Below are positions 1 to 10,618 of a stretch of 64,000 nt of DNA, piece after piece. The notes beneath the pieces were generated by a model. The model was not told the DNA's origin. It worked only from the letters and a program-made list of their open reading frames with translations, and made no database searches. Each line of letters begins with the position of its first letter. Position 1 is the first letter of the stretch. The position numbers and the translations under genes were made by a program. The DNA comes from Leucogyrophana mollusca. Taxonomy: Eukaryota > Basidiomycota > Agaricomycetes > Boletales. The stretch is taken from assembly GCA_021014945.1 (NCBI GenBank), contig MU266334.1, positions 36,005-100,004 of the forward strand, in the 5' to 3' direction.

Positions 1-1
1 C

Positions 2-151
2 AGGTCCCGGCGATTTATTGACGCATATCAAAAGGGCTTGAACGGCAAACAAGCTGCCTGGGCTGTCAAAAAATATCGCGGGCATCGAGTTCTGCCTGAC
101 AGCATTCTCTGTGACTTTGATGAGGTAGAGCCGATTTTTCTATCTTCCTGA
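2..151 (+). CDS. C-terminal end of a DDE transposase (5' part outside window)
   Basis: An open frame runs from the window edge to a TGA at 149-151 and gives about 49 residues. It contains RRFIDAY, then GLNGKQAAWAVKKYRGHR. This Arg-rich pattern (RW/RF-hydrophobic-DAY-x2-GL, then a Lys/Arg-rich KKYRGHR) resembles the end of Tc1/mariner-like DDE transposases that are abundant in fungal genomes. The catalytic residues would lie upstream of the window and cannot be seen, so whether the element is intact is unknown. No terminal inverted repeat could be paired because only one end is present. The assignment rests on a short motif and is moderate at best. Confidence 0.45.
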   Translation, partial: RSRRFIDAYQKGLNGKQAAWAVKKYRGHRVLPDSILCDFDEVEPIFLSS

Positions 152-1167
152 TACCTATTCTTGCATAACTATTGTCTTATATTACATTCTATCTTCTTTA
201 CACTACATTCCGAATCTTCTTTACACTACACATCACTGTATACTTGTACGAGTCGTAGCTACTCTCGAGTCAGACTTAACAGCGTTCGGCACAATCGGCA
301 CAATCGGCACCACCTGTCTAGCCTCGGGTCACACTCCGTCACACTCACGTGAGGTAGGATGAACCCGCATGAGGCCTACCTTATCTAGAAACGTCCTCAA
401 ATCCTGCGGGAAGTCATCCAATATAGAATAACTTCGCTGAACATGGCTACAGAATCCAGGCAGGATCTCTAGAAGACTAGATCTCAGGCCTTGCTGAGAA
501 AGTGCATTTCGGCAAGAGGCGTGTGGAATAAGCAAACCTCGACCCAACTTCGACAGCAACATATCTCCATGTTTCGGCAACACCCGAAAATCACGGGCCT
601 CTTGCATTTTGGGCAGGTTGGTTGAACTGGAAAGGATCAGTCTCATTGTCAGCTAACCCTCCGTCGAGTATAGCCAAATGGACAAGCTGGCCGTCATGTT
701 TTGCGCGTTCTTTGTAGACTTCGTCTGGATTCAATGAAGCAGTCGGTGGCCAATGACTGCACTGCAGTGGTCGAGTTGAGTAACTTTGTTCGACGAACTG
801 GCACGACGACGGCTTTGATAAATTACACCTCGCCATCTCCTGAATGTCATGCTCCACTGCGTCAACTTGTACTGACTGCCCACTATTGGTAGTAAGTGGA
901 AACGCGCCTCACGATATTTGGGAGGCGCCTGGAGATCTTCCCAGAATTCAAATCGGTCGCTATTGGGCTAATATACTAACACCACTGTAGATATCAACCC
1001 TTTCTGTCAAAAATTTGGACCCCCATCATCTTGTAGCTGGGCCGGGAGAGCCTAATTTACGGAGATGCAAGTGGGACAGTACGATCACTCCCCTTATAAG
1101 GATTCGGTTGCAATGCTACATTTAACTTTAAGGCAGAACGTCACGGAACGACAAAACGTTGTCCACA
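152..1167. other. Intergenic, no gene recognised
   Basis: Only short overlapping frames on both strands (the longest is 105 codons, minus strand, 329-646) with no recognisable motif. AT-rich stretches near 140-230 could be the 3' flank of the transposon. A TATA-like TTATAAG at 1094-1100 lies 68 bp before the next start codon. Confidence 0.4.
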
Positions 1168-3204
1168 ATGTCTTCCTCTCCCCCCCTTGCTCCCGTTGGT
1201 ACAGTAGGCACCGACATAGGTCCCCAATGTGATGCGATGTACATCGGTCAGTTTATTCGTATTCTTGCCCCGCCACTTTGCTAACTGAGGGTCTGCAGGA
1301 ATTCTATTGGCCACAGTGTAGGTCTCCATGGATCAATGGCGTCGCCCCCAGCTGACATTTGTCAGGCTATCCGGGATCACTATCGTACAAGGATGGATCT
1401 ACATAAACGATAATAGGGACGGCTTGATCCTTCGCTCACTTGTGGGTTCTTTTCATGCCTCCAGCTTTTATTCATGCCCAAGAATGTGAACTTACAGGTC
1501 GTGTTTTTGATGTGAGCATCCCAAACCCCACCCTGCCCTGGTCTGACAATCCGACTTCCAGACTAGCTGATATCATAACTACGATTCTGGACTTGCGGCT
1601 CATGCATCGCTATCTGGTCAGCCTTCTATTGATGTTCTCGTTCCCCTTTTCATACGAAGTGACGCAGGTCGAGAACTTCGGAAATCTTACGACACTTTCC
1701 GCCGCCCCCATGTAGGTAACGTACAAACTCTCGGGATCCCATTGCTCATGAATTCCCGTCCAGAGAGATCATAACGGAATATATCATCACAGTGGTCATC
1801 GTTTTCTTGTTCGTTCCCTGACCTTGTAGACATACTGCGCGCTGATTCTCCCGCAGAGTACAGGTGTTCTTTATAAGCCGCATCTACCTGTGTGCGCTAA
1901 ATTCCCTTAGCTTCCCTCCTCTGTCGAATCGTTGACTTTGGATTTGCAACAGTACAAAAAGAAAGGTGGCTTGTATCTGTGGTCATCGTAAGTGACATGA
2001 TATTACGAATGACTCGGAGTGTCTGGCTAACATTATCACAGGCGGTCCTTGCTTCTGCAGCAATGGGTCAGCCATCTGCTTTTCCAGATTGTGATCTGTT
2101 ATCGCTAAAGCTAAACTGGGACGATTTTAGTGACCGGGTTCGGTGAGTGCCTTCCGTAACCTTTCTGCACTTGAACCCCGTGTGACGAAGAAGCTACTAG
2201 TTGCAATAGCTGATTTGGCCAGGCACCCCCAACTTGCGTCTTTCACTAGTACGCAGAACAAGGTACGGTCCTCTTACTTTCCAACTAGTTATCGTGATAT
2301 CTGACCTTGAAAACCAGGTCACATTCGGAATCAACGGGAGTTTCTCGGCGGTTGCAGACATTCTGATCACCGCTTCATTGACCTGGACGTTTGCCACCTC
2401 GAAGAAGGGGACAAATAAGTTCGTTGCGCTCTGTTTCCCCGAGTTGGAACGTACTCACGCCGTTACAGATCTGACACAAAGTTGCAACAGCTCCTTATGT
2501 ATGTCGTCAGCCGTGGTGTTCTGGTCAGCGTTTGCCAGATTTTGTTCTTTATCACCTATCTCGCCAAGCCTGCCGCGATGTGGTGGTGCGTTTTCCTTTT
2601 TCCACTGATGAGCAATCTCTACTATTAGCGACAGGGTTCCACTGCACTTCATGCTGAGCAAGCTTTACGTCGTGACAATGGGTGCGGTCGTTCTCCTTTG
2701 ATTCCCATTTCACACTCTCACACAATTCCTCATACACAGTCGCCTTGTACGGATGGTCGTGTCGCTGACCCCGAATTGCTCTTACTGATTGCGACGATGA
2801 CAGGTTGAATGGACGCAGTAGCGTTCACTCGCAAGGTGGTGACAAACAACCATCTACGTCCATGTTCAGCCACACTGCGTCACGCCATCCACCGAGGGTT
2901 GTCGTTCAGAAAACCATCGAGTTGAGTCAGTTTGGAGAGGTATGATCCTGATGTGTGTGTATATCATGAATCCGGGCGTTGAAGGCATGCTCTGCTCCCA
3001 GGATGACTATATAGGCCTTGAAGAGACGAGCTCGCAACAGCAAAAAGGTAATCGGCAGCTCGGCTGATGTGTTGCGATCGCTGACTCTCCGATGGATAGA
3101 ATACTACGGAACAGACGATGCCGCCTCTCAGCAAAAAGGTAATCGCATGGTCCGTTCCACTGGTCAGATGCAATCTGACTTGGCAATACGCAGATTTCGT
3201 CTGA
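1168..3204 (+). CDS. DUF6534-family multi-pass membrane protein, copy 1
   Basis: Multi-exon gene for a seven-helix membrane protein of the DUF6534 type, a large Agaricomycete family of unknown function. It begins MSSSPPLAPVGTVGTD (ATG 1168; exon 1 to 1246) and then gives SGITIVQGWIYIND (first helix end), ADIITTILDLRLMHRYL, VENFGNL, SAVADILITASLTW and LLMYVVSRGVLVSVCQ, ending in LSKLYVVTM and RLNGRSS. These blocks fall in the order expected for the family. Introns are short; one at 1318-1365 splits the first helix. The C-terminal tail can be spliced through small phase-1 exons to a TGA at 3202-3204; a shorter model would stop at 2945. Middle exons are approximate. It is convergent with a paralogue at 4098-5964, which shares most intron positions. 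A receptor or transporter role is possible but nothing in the sequence decides it. Confidence 0.7.
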
Positions 3205-4097
3205 TTTACTATCCTATTTTTTAGTCTATCGATGGCTTTCTTTCATAGTTCTTTGGCTGTCCGGCTGGATTCACTTTGCCCCCACTGTCGGCGCTCGTTA
3301 CTATATGTATATGATCTCTAATCCCCTCCTTTAAATCACACTCATTTTACCACACGCTGCGCAGGCAAGGACCGTGGGGAGACAGACTTGTGAGGCCGAA
3401 GGTGAAGACACTGTGAAGACTCGGCGCGATCGCCCCACGGTAGCTTAAAGAATTTTATCGGCTCGTTATTGGAGGTTATTGGTGCTGATCGAGGCTTGGG
3501 CGTTTTAAAAATCAGGGCCAAACGACGCAGAAGCACGCCCGAAATATTCGGAGAAGCACAAGAAATGCATCTGGATCAAGTTCCTATTTTGTTGGCCAGA
3601 TCTCACATACCAGATTGGCTAGAGTTCGATTGGTTACTGAGCACTTAGTCTCATCCCAGGAACGTCACGCGTAGGTGGGGTTTGAATCACACCTAGGTTA
3701 CCACTAGGTTACCGTACTGAGGGACATGTGGCCTGTGAGGACAAGGTGAGGATGTGGTAAAACCTCCAGATTGGTGGCACATCAGCGTTTTGTCCTAACG
3801 AGGTTCTGAGGTTTCGGAATGTGCTTAAAATGATCACATTGTACATAGATGGCATAGCCAAAAATTTTCCGCTTTCATGATGACTTCGCTGCGGCTGACA
3901 TTCGAGCTGACATTTGAGCTCGCTCGCTCAAGCAAGTCAAGAAGGAACATGTTTGCGTGAGTGAGTGAAACGAACGTATGAATTAAAATAGAGCGAGTGT
4001 ATAGATGCGGGATGAACGAACGTGTAGTATGTTCCGTGGACCGTGAGACCTCAAGATACAAAGTGACAATCACCAATGACCAAGCTCCAGAGACAAA
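3205..4097. other. Convergent intergenic region between the DUF6534 paralogues
   Basis: It holds the 3' flanks of both paralogues. No credible gene is present. A near-tandem CTAGGTTACC duplication lies around 3692-3714. Confidence 0.45.
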
Positions 4098-5964
4098 TCA
4101 GCAGTCTTCCTGCGTAGGTGACATCCTGTCGACCTTTTGCTGCGAGCTGCGTTCTTCTTCTTCCTTTTCTTCTTCTCCTTCGTAATCCTGTGCAAGGTCA
4201 GTGTCGATTGCTGGAGAGATGCATATGTGCGGCATACCTCCTCGAATTGTGTCATCTCGACGGATTTGTGAACCATTATGCCCTGTCGATTTTTTGCGCT
4301 AGGGAGAGTGTGTGTGAACATAGCGGTCGAGATCAACTCGTCATCCTCTTCTAAGTGGCGGCTGGGTCGCGCGTTGAGCCTACATATCAACACTTTTCGT
4401 GAGGGCGGCCAGAAAAACCAGCAAATTAACTCGTACAATGCGACTGGAGATTTGCATTGCGTATGAGCGAGGGAAAATCAATAAGGCGCAGGAAAGGTGC
4501 GCACCCATGGTGATAACGTAGAACTTGCTCGTCATAAAGTGAAACGGCACCCTAATTGTATCAGGAAAGTTTCTCTCTCATAGGGGGTAGAAAAAACATA
4601 CCACCACAGGGCAGCGGGCTTCGCCAAGTACAGAATGAAGAATAGCAACTGCGTAACACTGACCAACAACCCGCGGCACACTACGTACATCAACAGCTTT
4701 TGTAAAGTTGTGCGGCATCTGGATAGCATGTGAGGCCCGAGGGATGTCCATAGCAAATCGAAAATCATGACGTTTCTTACCGCTTGACCTCGGCTTGACC
4801 GGTGGCAAGCAACCATGTCAGGCCACAAGTAACCAAGATGTCCGCAACCACCGAAAAACCTCCACTTATTCCGAACAGAATCTGGCGCATCATTAATAGA
4901 GTTGTAGACATACAGATCGGTGATCTCATACCTCGCTGTCTCTACTCGTCAGAAAAGCCATCTGAGGGTCATTGCTCAAATCGTTGATTGCCTCTGAATA
5001 TAGCCGTCATGGCCCAGCTCAGAAGTGATGAGGTATTCTACTCACTGATGCCCGTCACTGTCGCTGCCACTTTAAAATAGTCGGTATGGGGAGAGGACTG
5101 AGTTACTGACCAAATGCTCCGATGGAAAAAACGGCCTATAAAAGCGGTGTGAAACTGATTCCGGTGCCCTCACGACGTAACTCACGGTGACCGCAGACAT
5201 CCACCACCATTCCTTCTTGGCTGTTGGGGGGCCGATATCAGCGGTTTGATATAGGGGAGAATCTTAGAGAGCGCAGCGCACATAGATAGACGCGACTCAG
5301 CAAGAAAAATTGCACCCTACGGGTAAGTCAGAATGTTGCACGCGCGAGAGGTCCAGAAAACCAACATGAATACGATGACTACTGTGATGCCATATTCCGA
5401 TATGATGTCCCTGATGGCGTGAGGTGAGCTTGTGTGGTCTGGAAACCGCTCGGTTGCACGCACAGATGGGCTATTGCCAGGGCTTCAACATTCCCGAAAT
5501 TCTGGACCTGCCAGTCGTCGTCAGTATGAGGGCAGCACGCCAGCGGATCCGACAATAACACACACCAGGTTTCGATGCATAAGCTTCAGGTCGAGAACCG
5601 TAGTTGCTATATCCGCTAGTCTACGCTCCGGCTCGTCATGATACGATGTCAGCATGATAACGAGTGCGCACATTAGAATGAAGACCTGCGGAAGATATCA
5701 GCGAACGGACGGTGAGCGTGACACCGATGCTCACAAGGATGCGGAAAATCCAGCTGTCTCGGTTGTCGTTTATATATATCCAGGCTTGCACAATAGTAAT
5801 GCCACACAGCATTGTAGCAAGCACAATTCCTGCAGGTAATCGGAGGGTCAGCAGCATTCTACCCAAAGATATGTCAAGGAGAGACGACCGGTGAATTGGG
5901 ATTCATACTGATGCGCTAGGTCGACGCCAACCGTCCCGAGAGGAGCAAGGGGGGGAGAATCCAT
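4098..5964 (-). CDS. DUF6534-family multi-pass membrane protein, copy 2
   Basis: Convergent paralogue of the gene at 1168-3204. It starts at the ATG whose complement is 5962-5964, with MDSPPLAPLGTVGVDLAHQ. It continues with LCGITIVQAWIYINDNRD, a short second helix, VLDLKLMHRNL, VQNFGNVEAL, SVVADILVTCGLTW, LLMYVVCRGLLVSVTQ, HFMTSKFYVITM and RLNARPSRH. The tail is acidic and Lys/Glu-rich, ending near a QQKVDR motif with TGA at 4098-4100. Introns of about 50 nt sit at the same places as in copy 1 where I could compare them, except that the intron inside the first helix of copy 1 is absent here. The frame reads through the conserved blocks without obvious damage, but exons between about 4830 and 5400 were not fully resolved. 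Function unknown. Confidence 0.7.
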
Positions 5965-6805
5965 GGCGCGGCCAGTGACAATGCTCAGGCGACAAAAGCA
6001 AGAACGATCAGAGGAAAGGCCGGCATGAGAACATTTATATCGGACCACCCTTAGCTTACCTACTCGAGGAATGTCAAGTGGCGATACCCACTAGTACAGT
6101 AGGAGCTCCGATTGTAATGAAGACAGGGTTGTGGAGCTCAGCTCACACCCATTTGCAAAACAAGGTTGCCTGGGTTTCGAAAGCAAGATCAGAGGCGGGC
6201 GAATCTATACTTTGGACAACCTCATGTGGCAAAGATAGTTTATCGCACAATGACGACAGGTTGAAGATGATTAGAGTGTTCCTTTCCCAATACCTGGCGG
6301 CTAACTTAGTGAAGGCGCCAGGTGGCGTCTTCATTGGAAGCATCGAAATCCGTGGTAACAAAGATCGGCAAGAATCGATCAACCAATTTCTCCTCTTCAG
6401 CGTGGCCAATGTTCTGTCTTCCGATGCAGGTTCGACACCCAGTCCGACGTCACGATGAAGACGCCACATTCTGTTACCACGCGTCCGCCGCATCCGGAAA
6501 GCTGATAGTAAACCGATTTCGATTGGCACCTACTCAGCTCTTCTGCCACCTCATATATCAGTCCAAGCCCGAGGAGTGTTTCAGGGGACTTGCAGAGTCC
6601 GACTGATATGGGACCCTTTTGCAGCATTTTCAAATTTATTGAGTTTTTTTTCTCGCCTTATTTGAATTACGAATCTGAACTCACCTAGATCGGACCCAAT
6701 TGGACGTGGGCACAGTTGCGAATCACCTTTTCATCCGAACTGCCTAAATTGCCGTTTGAAGCTGTATAATGCACCTCTCGTGGTTGACAGCGAGCCTTGA
6801 CGTTA
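5965..6805. other. Intergenic, weak minus-strand ORF only
   Basis: A minus-strand frame from 6633 (starting MKMLQKGPISVG) could be spliced over a GT-AG pair to a second stretch ending near 6310. It matches nothing I recognise and has no supporting motif. No other feature seen. Confidence 0.3.
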
Positions 6806-7278
6806 TTAGTCCCCGCTATTCATCCCATGGAAACCCCCCGACAACGGTAGCAATCGACCAGACTCGTAGCGTTGCCCATTCACGATCTCCCACACGACTC
6901 CAAGCGCAACCCCCTGCACATCGGGCTTGATGACACGGACACTTCAATTCTCGAGCGGTGCCCAAACTCTTGGTTGGTCGGGCACCGCGAAACAGTACCA
7001 GCGACCCTCAACCTGATCAGGATCGAGCCCCAAATCCCTCACTATGCCCCTTACCTTGGCGGGATCGAACTCAAAGGGCAAGTGGTTGGTCCCAATCGCA
7101 TAGATGCTATAGATGCGCCTGTCCGGCGCGTCGAGCATGGCCATGGGTCCCGCACTCCTATCCGTGATGCCGTTTCGCGCGTTGACGACCATCGAGGGTG
7201 GTTCCTTCTAGCATACTCATATTGCGGGGGCGCGAAGGGGTGTTCCTTGAAACAGAGGGCGATGAGATGCTCCCTCAT
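6806..7278 (-). pseudogene. Broken hypothetical protein gene
   Basis: Two good-looking coding stretches lie on the minus strand in different frames. The first (from 7278) begins MREHLIALCFKEHPF and runs to about 7190. The second begins MVVNARNGITD at 7192 and contains YAIGTNHLPFEFDPAKV and VEGRWYCFAVPDQPRVWAP. It meets a TGA at 6944, yet the same frame stays open and protein-like afterwards (ALGVVWEIVNGQRYESG) to a TAA at 6806. A frameshift plus an in-frame stop suggests a degraded gene. The alternative is an intact small gene for the 82-residue middle part, or introns I could not place. The family was not recognised. Confidence 0.35.
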
Positions 7279-8037
7279 CTCTGGGACCGGGAACCCGAAG
7301 GTTAGATGGAGGGGAAGAGAGGGCGCCTTTGAGAGGCGAATTAGCTAGATTTGGGTTCTCACTTGCGACTTGGGCAAGGGCATGGACAGACCTTCGGACG
7401 CTTCAGCGTAGTTAAAGCTTGCATGCCATAATGGGCTCGGACCTCAATACGTGCTACTGGCATCGCTTCGGCGGGTTGGGTATAAAGTTGTGGCGAAATA
7501 TCGGGAGGTGACATTACTATTGATGACCACATCAGTCCACGTGACAAGTCGCGCATGAGTTCACGTACCCGCTGTGGAGACGTCCTTGGAGTTTCAATAT
7601 TGTTGTTAGAAGGTGGCTATCGTGGAGAAAAGTCCAGCTTCAATTTATGGAGATAATGTCTTTTGTCCGTTTAGGGGCTGGGTGGGCTCGCAGCAAAGCG
7701 AACCTGTGCAGCAGCTGGAAACTTCTTCTAAGAGCAGGGGTATATTCACGGAATCCAAAGCAGCCAGGTCCGTACCTCCACTAAGGAACATCTTTGATGT
7801 TTTTCCAGGATGCGTCAGAAGACTTTCCTGTCCAATCTTGCGGTTGGTTGGTGGCCCTGCAGCTCGGATATTTGTGAACACCCTGGTTAGTTTAAATGCT
7901 GGGTTAAAGTGACCGTTTGGGTCTCGGAGCAAAGATGAGTAGGGGAGAATCCGGTTATATCAAAAAAAAAAATGTGAATACATGTGGTACATTCAGTGGC
8001 GAGTAAACAGTGATGTCAACTGTCAACAAGAGGAATA
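7279..8037. other. Intergenic, nothing recognised
   Basis: Only overlapping short frames on both strands (for example 7645-7932 minus, 95 codons) without motifs. An A-run lies at about 7962-7971. Confidence 0.4.
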
Positions 8038-8686
8038 TCAGGAGCGGTGGACCTTTGGTGCGGGTAGAAGTCCCATCAGGCCAAATGCCAGGGCGTACAA
8101 GCCCGATGCTATAACCCAAGCATAACAATAAATAAGTTGTTCAGCATATCCGAATTGTACGAGAATGATACACGGACCTCCAATCGTGCCCTCAAGGTAT
8201 CCTAGGCTGGACCAACGGCCGAGCGTGAGCGATAGTACAGACCAGCCCGTCAAAATCGATGTGGTAAGAACCGGGATGACAGAGGAGAGGACGCCTGATT
8301 CGCGCCAGGAGCGGTACTGCAAAGAGCGATCAATGAGGTGCATAAACAACGGGATGAATAAACTCCCTTACGTCGGGTTCTATCCCATATATCCAGGGGA
8401 CAAGGAGAACATACAGGAAGAGGCTGATCACGAGTGATCCAAGGCCGAGTGATGAAAGCGCTAGTGCCCTGAGAACAATTCCTCTTTCAATGGAATGCAG
8501 CCCAAATGACAGCCTGTACACTGACCTTGCCCATCCATCTGATCCCTGGTTCCAGAGCAGACTGAGGAAAACCCGGTGCGTGTTGAAGTAGTATGTGATC
8601 GCCGCACCGGGCACGACAAATTTGAGCTGGCGAAGTGTATGGGTAGAAAAAGATCTCCGCAAGATATTCCGCCCCGGTTCAGACAT
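8038..8686 (-). CDS. Small membrane protein, unknown family (197 aa)
   Basis: Two exons (8686-8372 and 8316-8038) are joined over a 55-nt intron with donor GTAAGG and acceptor TTTGCAG, giving 197 residues in one frame. The N-terminus is basic (MSEPGRNILRRSF). Hydrophobic segments follow at about residues 72-98 (ALALSSLGLGSLVISLFLYVL region), 115-132 and two more near the C-terminus (ILVQFGYAEQLIYCYAWVIA and LYALAFGLMGLLP). I do not recognise the family. The clean intron and the run of helices argue that it is a real gene. It is flanked by unrelated genes and gives no operon-like clue. Confidence 0.5.
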
Positions 8687-8983
8687 TTTATACAGCGAGT
8701 TGGGAGATGGTATAACCGGTCGCTGAGACTCAGCGGACGGGAATGAGGTGGGGGCAGGACGTGGTCGATGTCAAAATCACATGCTTACTCGCTTTGCTGA
8801 CAATTCCACATTGGGACACCATTATCGGAACACGGAAGACTCGCCGATACAATACACGGGAAAGGGATTCAATATTCATCAAAAGCTTGAGGGAGGTTAC
8901 ACCATAAATACATCAGAGACACATTCAGATCCCAATGACTAAAGTTCCCAAATTCTCATCCAGGTCTTAACAACTGGCAAAAA

Positions 8984-10165
8984 CTACCATGGCTGACTGG
9001 GGCCTGAACTTGGCCAGTCCGGAAGGTTCGTCAAAGCGGCATTGCAAGACTCGCGCACCCGCCGCTTACTAGCAGCATCTCCTGACTGGCGGTAGCTGGT
9101 GTACACTTCATGCAATTGGAATGAGGAGGCCGCAATGGTATCTGTTGATCCAAGATTCAGAATATTTTTTAAACACAACGTACTTAGGCGCTCACCGTGA
9201 TTCGAATCAGCCTCTCTCAGCATCTATGACAAGTTGTGAGCAGAAAGATCGCAGTCGTCGAATAAATACGCACCCCTTTCCATCGCTCTAGCTCTCCTCC
9301 ATGCTGAAAGCCATATTGACTTTGTCCAAAAAAGCCTGGCGCCCCGTTCCCTCCCATCTGCGCTACAGCCCTCTCAAGTTCTTGCTTCCTCGTACCCCAC
9401 GCTGCCTTGAGCACATCACAGGCATTCAGCATTTGCTTCCATGCATAAGAATCCCACGCCTCCAATTCTGCTTTGTGGGAACGAATGTAGTCGCGGGGAT
9501 GCATGTTAGCGCTGCCACCGCCGGCAGACGCGGTGCGGTTGTGCGAGGGCGTCTGACTCTGCGGGGACTGCTGCGCATACGGGTCGAATTCTGACAAGTA
9601 GCTAGCGTTCTGTTGTTGTGGTTGTTGACCATAGCCTTGGTAGCCTGCCTGGGGGTATTGTTGCTGAAACGTGTTCTGATAACCGGGCTGGTAGCCTGTG
9701 TTATATTGCTGCTGGTACTGCGGCTGGGATGAATCTACTTGAAAGACGAGCTGTTGACCGAAGGAGCTGGAAGGCTGGAAGGAGCGTCCGGTAAGTTGTG
9801 GAGCAAATTGTCTGAGCGTAGCAGTTTATACACCGCAAAATTCAGCATGTCGTCATATGGTACTATCAAGCGAACAAAACGCACCCATATTGTGGAGACG
9901 TTGGATACTGCGCGTTATAAGACGTCGAAGCATATTGGTTTTGGCCTGCATACTGCGGACCCAGAGCCCCTTGATATTGGGGCTGCTGCTGCTGCTGCTG
10001 ATATCCATTGTTATACGAAGATTGTTGGTGGAGCTGCGGAGGTGGCGAAGAGAGCGATCCGGATATGTCAGGGAAGCGGGTGTGTGGGTTTGAAGGGTCG
10101 TTTATGAAGGGGTTATTTGATAGATCGGCTCCTGGGCTTTGAGGGCCATAACCGTTTGAGTACAT
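8984..10165 (-). CDS. Gln/Pro-rich conserved hypothetical protein
   Basis: Four exons: 10165-9885, 9811-9274, 9223-9196 and 9141-8984, all with GT-AG introns of 50-73 nt and a consistent frame. The N-terminal half is low complexity, rich in Gln, Tyr, Pro and Gly, with a run of six Gln encoded by CAG/CTG repeats near 9981-10003. The C-terminal part is ordered: RDYIRSHKAELEAWDSYAW, then KAAWGTRKQELERAVAQMGG, then SSFQLHEVYTSYRQSGD and RRVRESCNAALTNLP. This looks like a helical domain found in Agaricomycete hypothetical proteins. I know no function for it. The small 28-nt third exon is inferred because it removes an unlikely insertion from the helical region. The Q-rich half could mediate condensate or scaffold interactions, which is speculation. 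Confidence 0.6.
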
Positions 10166-10618
10166 CGTTGAAACCTGTTAAACGTGAGATGCGGTTCTGC
10201 CGCCACGAAACCAGGCGCTGGGTGGAGTTGTGAACGAGATGCGTTCACCCCTTCGTGGCGTAAGAAAGGCTAAGATGGCGAGGATATTTACTCTCTACAG
10301 GATTTCAGAATTAGACAGTGTTAGGGTCTGCTGCTGTGATCCAGTGCATGTACGAAAGCCAGTGGTTCTGATCAAGAGGCTGCGGGGAAGGCAAGTGCTA
10401 GCAAGTGACGCATCCGATCGTCCCATTTAGGAAAACGAGGATCGATAATATGGATGAAATTCTTGGTGAAACCAGCACAGTATGATACAAGGACGCAAAC
10501 CATTCAGAAATACAACAGACAGGGACATAGCTTTACATACATTCCTACACCCGAAACCAAGGCCATAGACCATGTCAAAACGTTCAATGAGAGGGGCACG
10601 ACTCGCCATTGCACCCAG
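10166..10618. other. Intergenic, nothing recognised
   Basis: Promoter side of the Q-rich gene and 3' flank of the next minus-strand gene. No coding motif. Confidence 0.45.

Noticed and set aside
3660..3720. GGTTTGAATCACAC with flanking repeats, possible tRNA or SINE
   Set aside because: No cloverleaf can be formed; only a short direct duplication is real.
6078..6458. Plus-strand 126-codon ORF, considered as a third DUF6534 fragment
   Set aside because: It shares none of the family blocks found in the two real copies.
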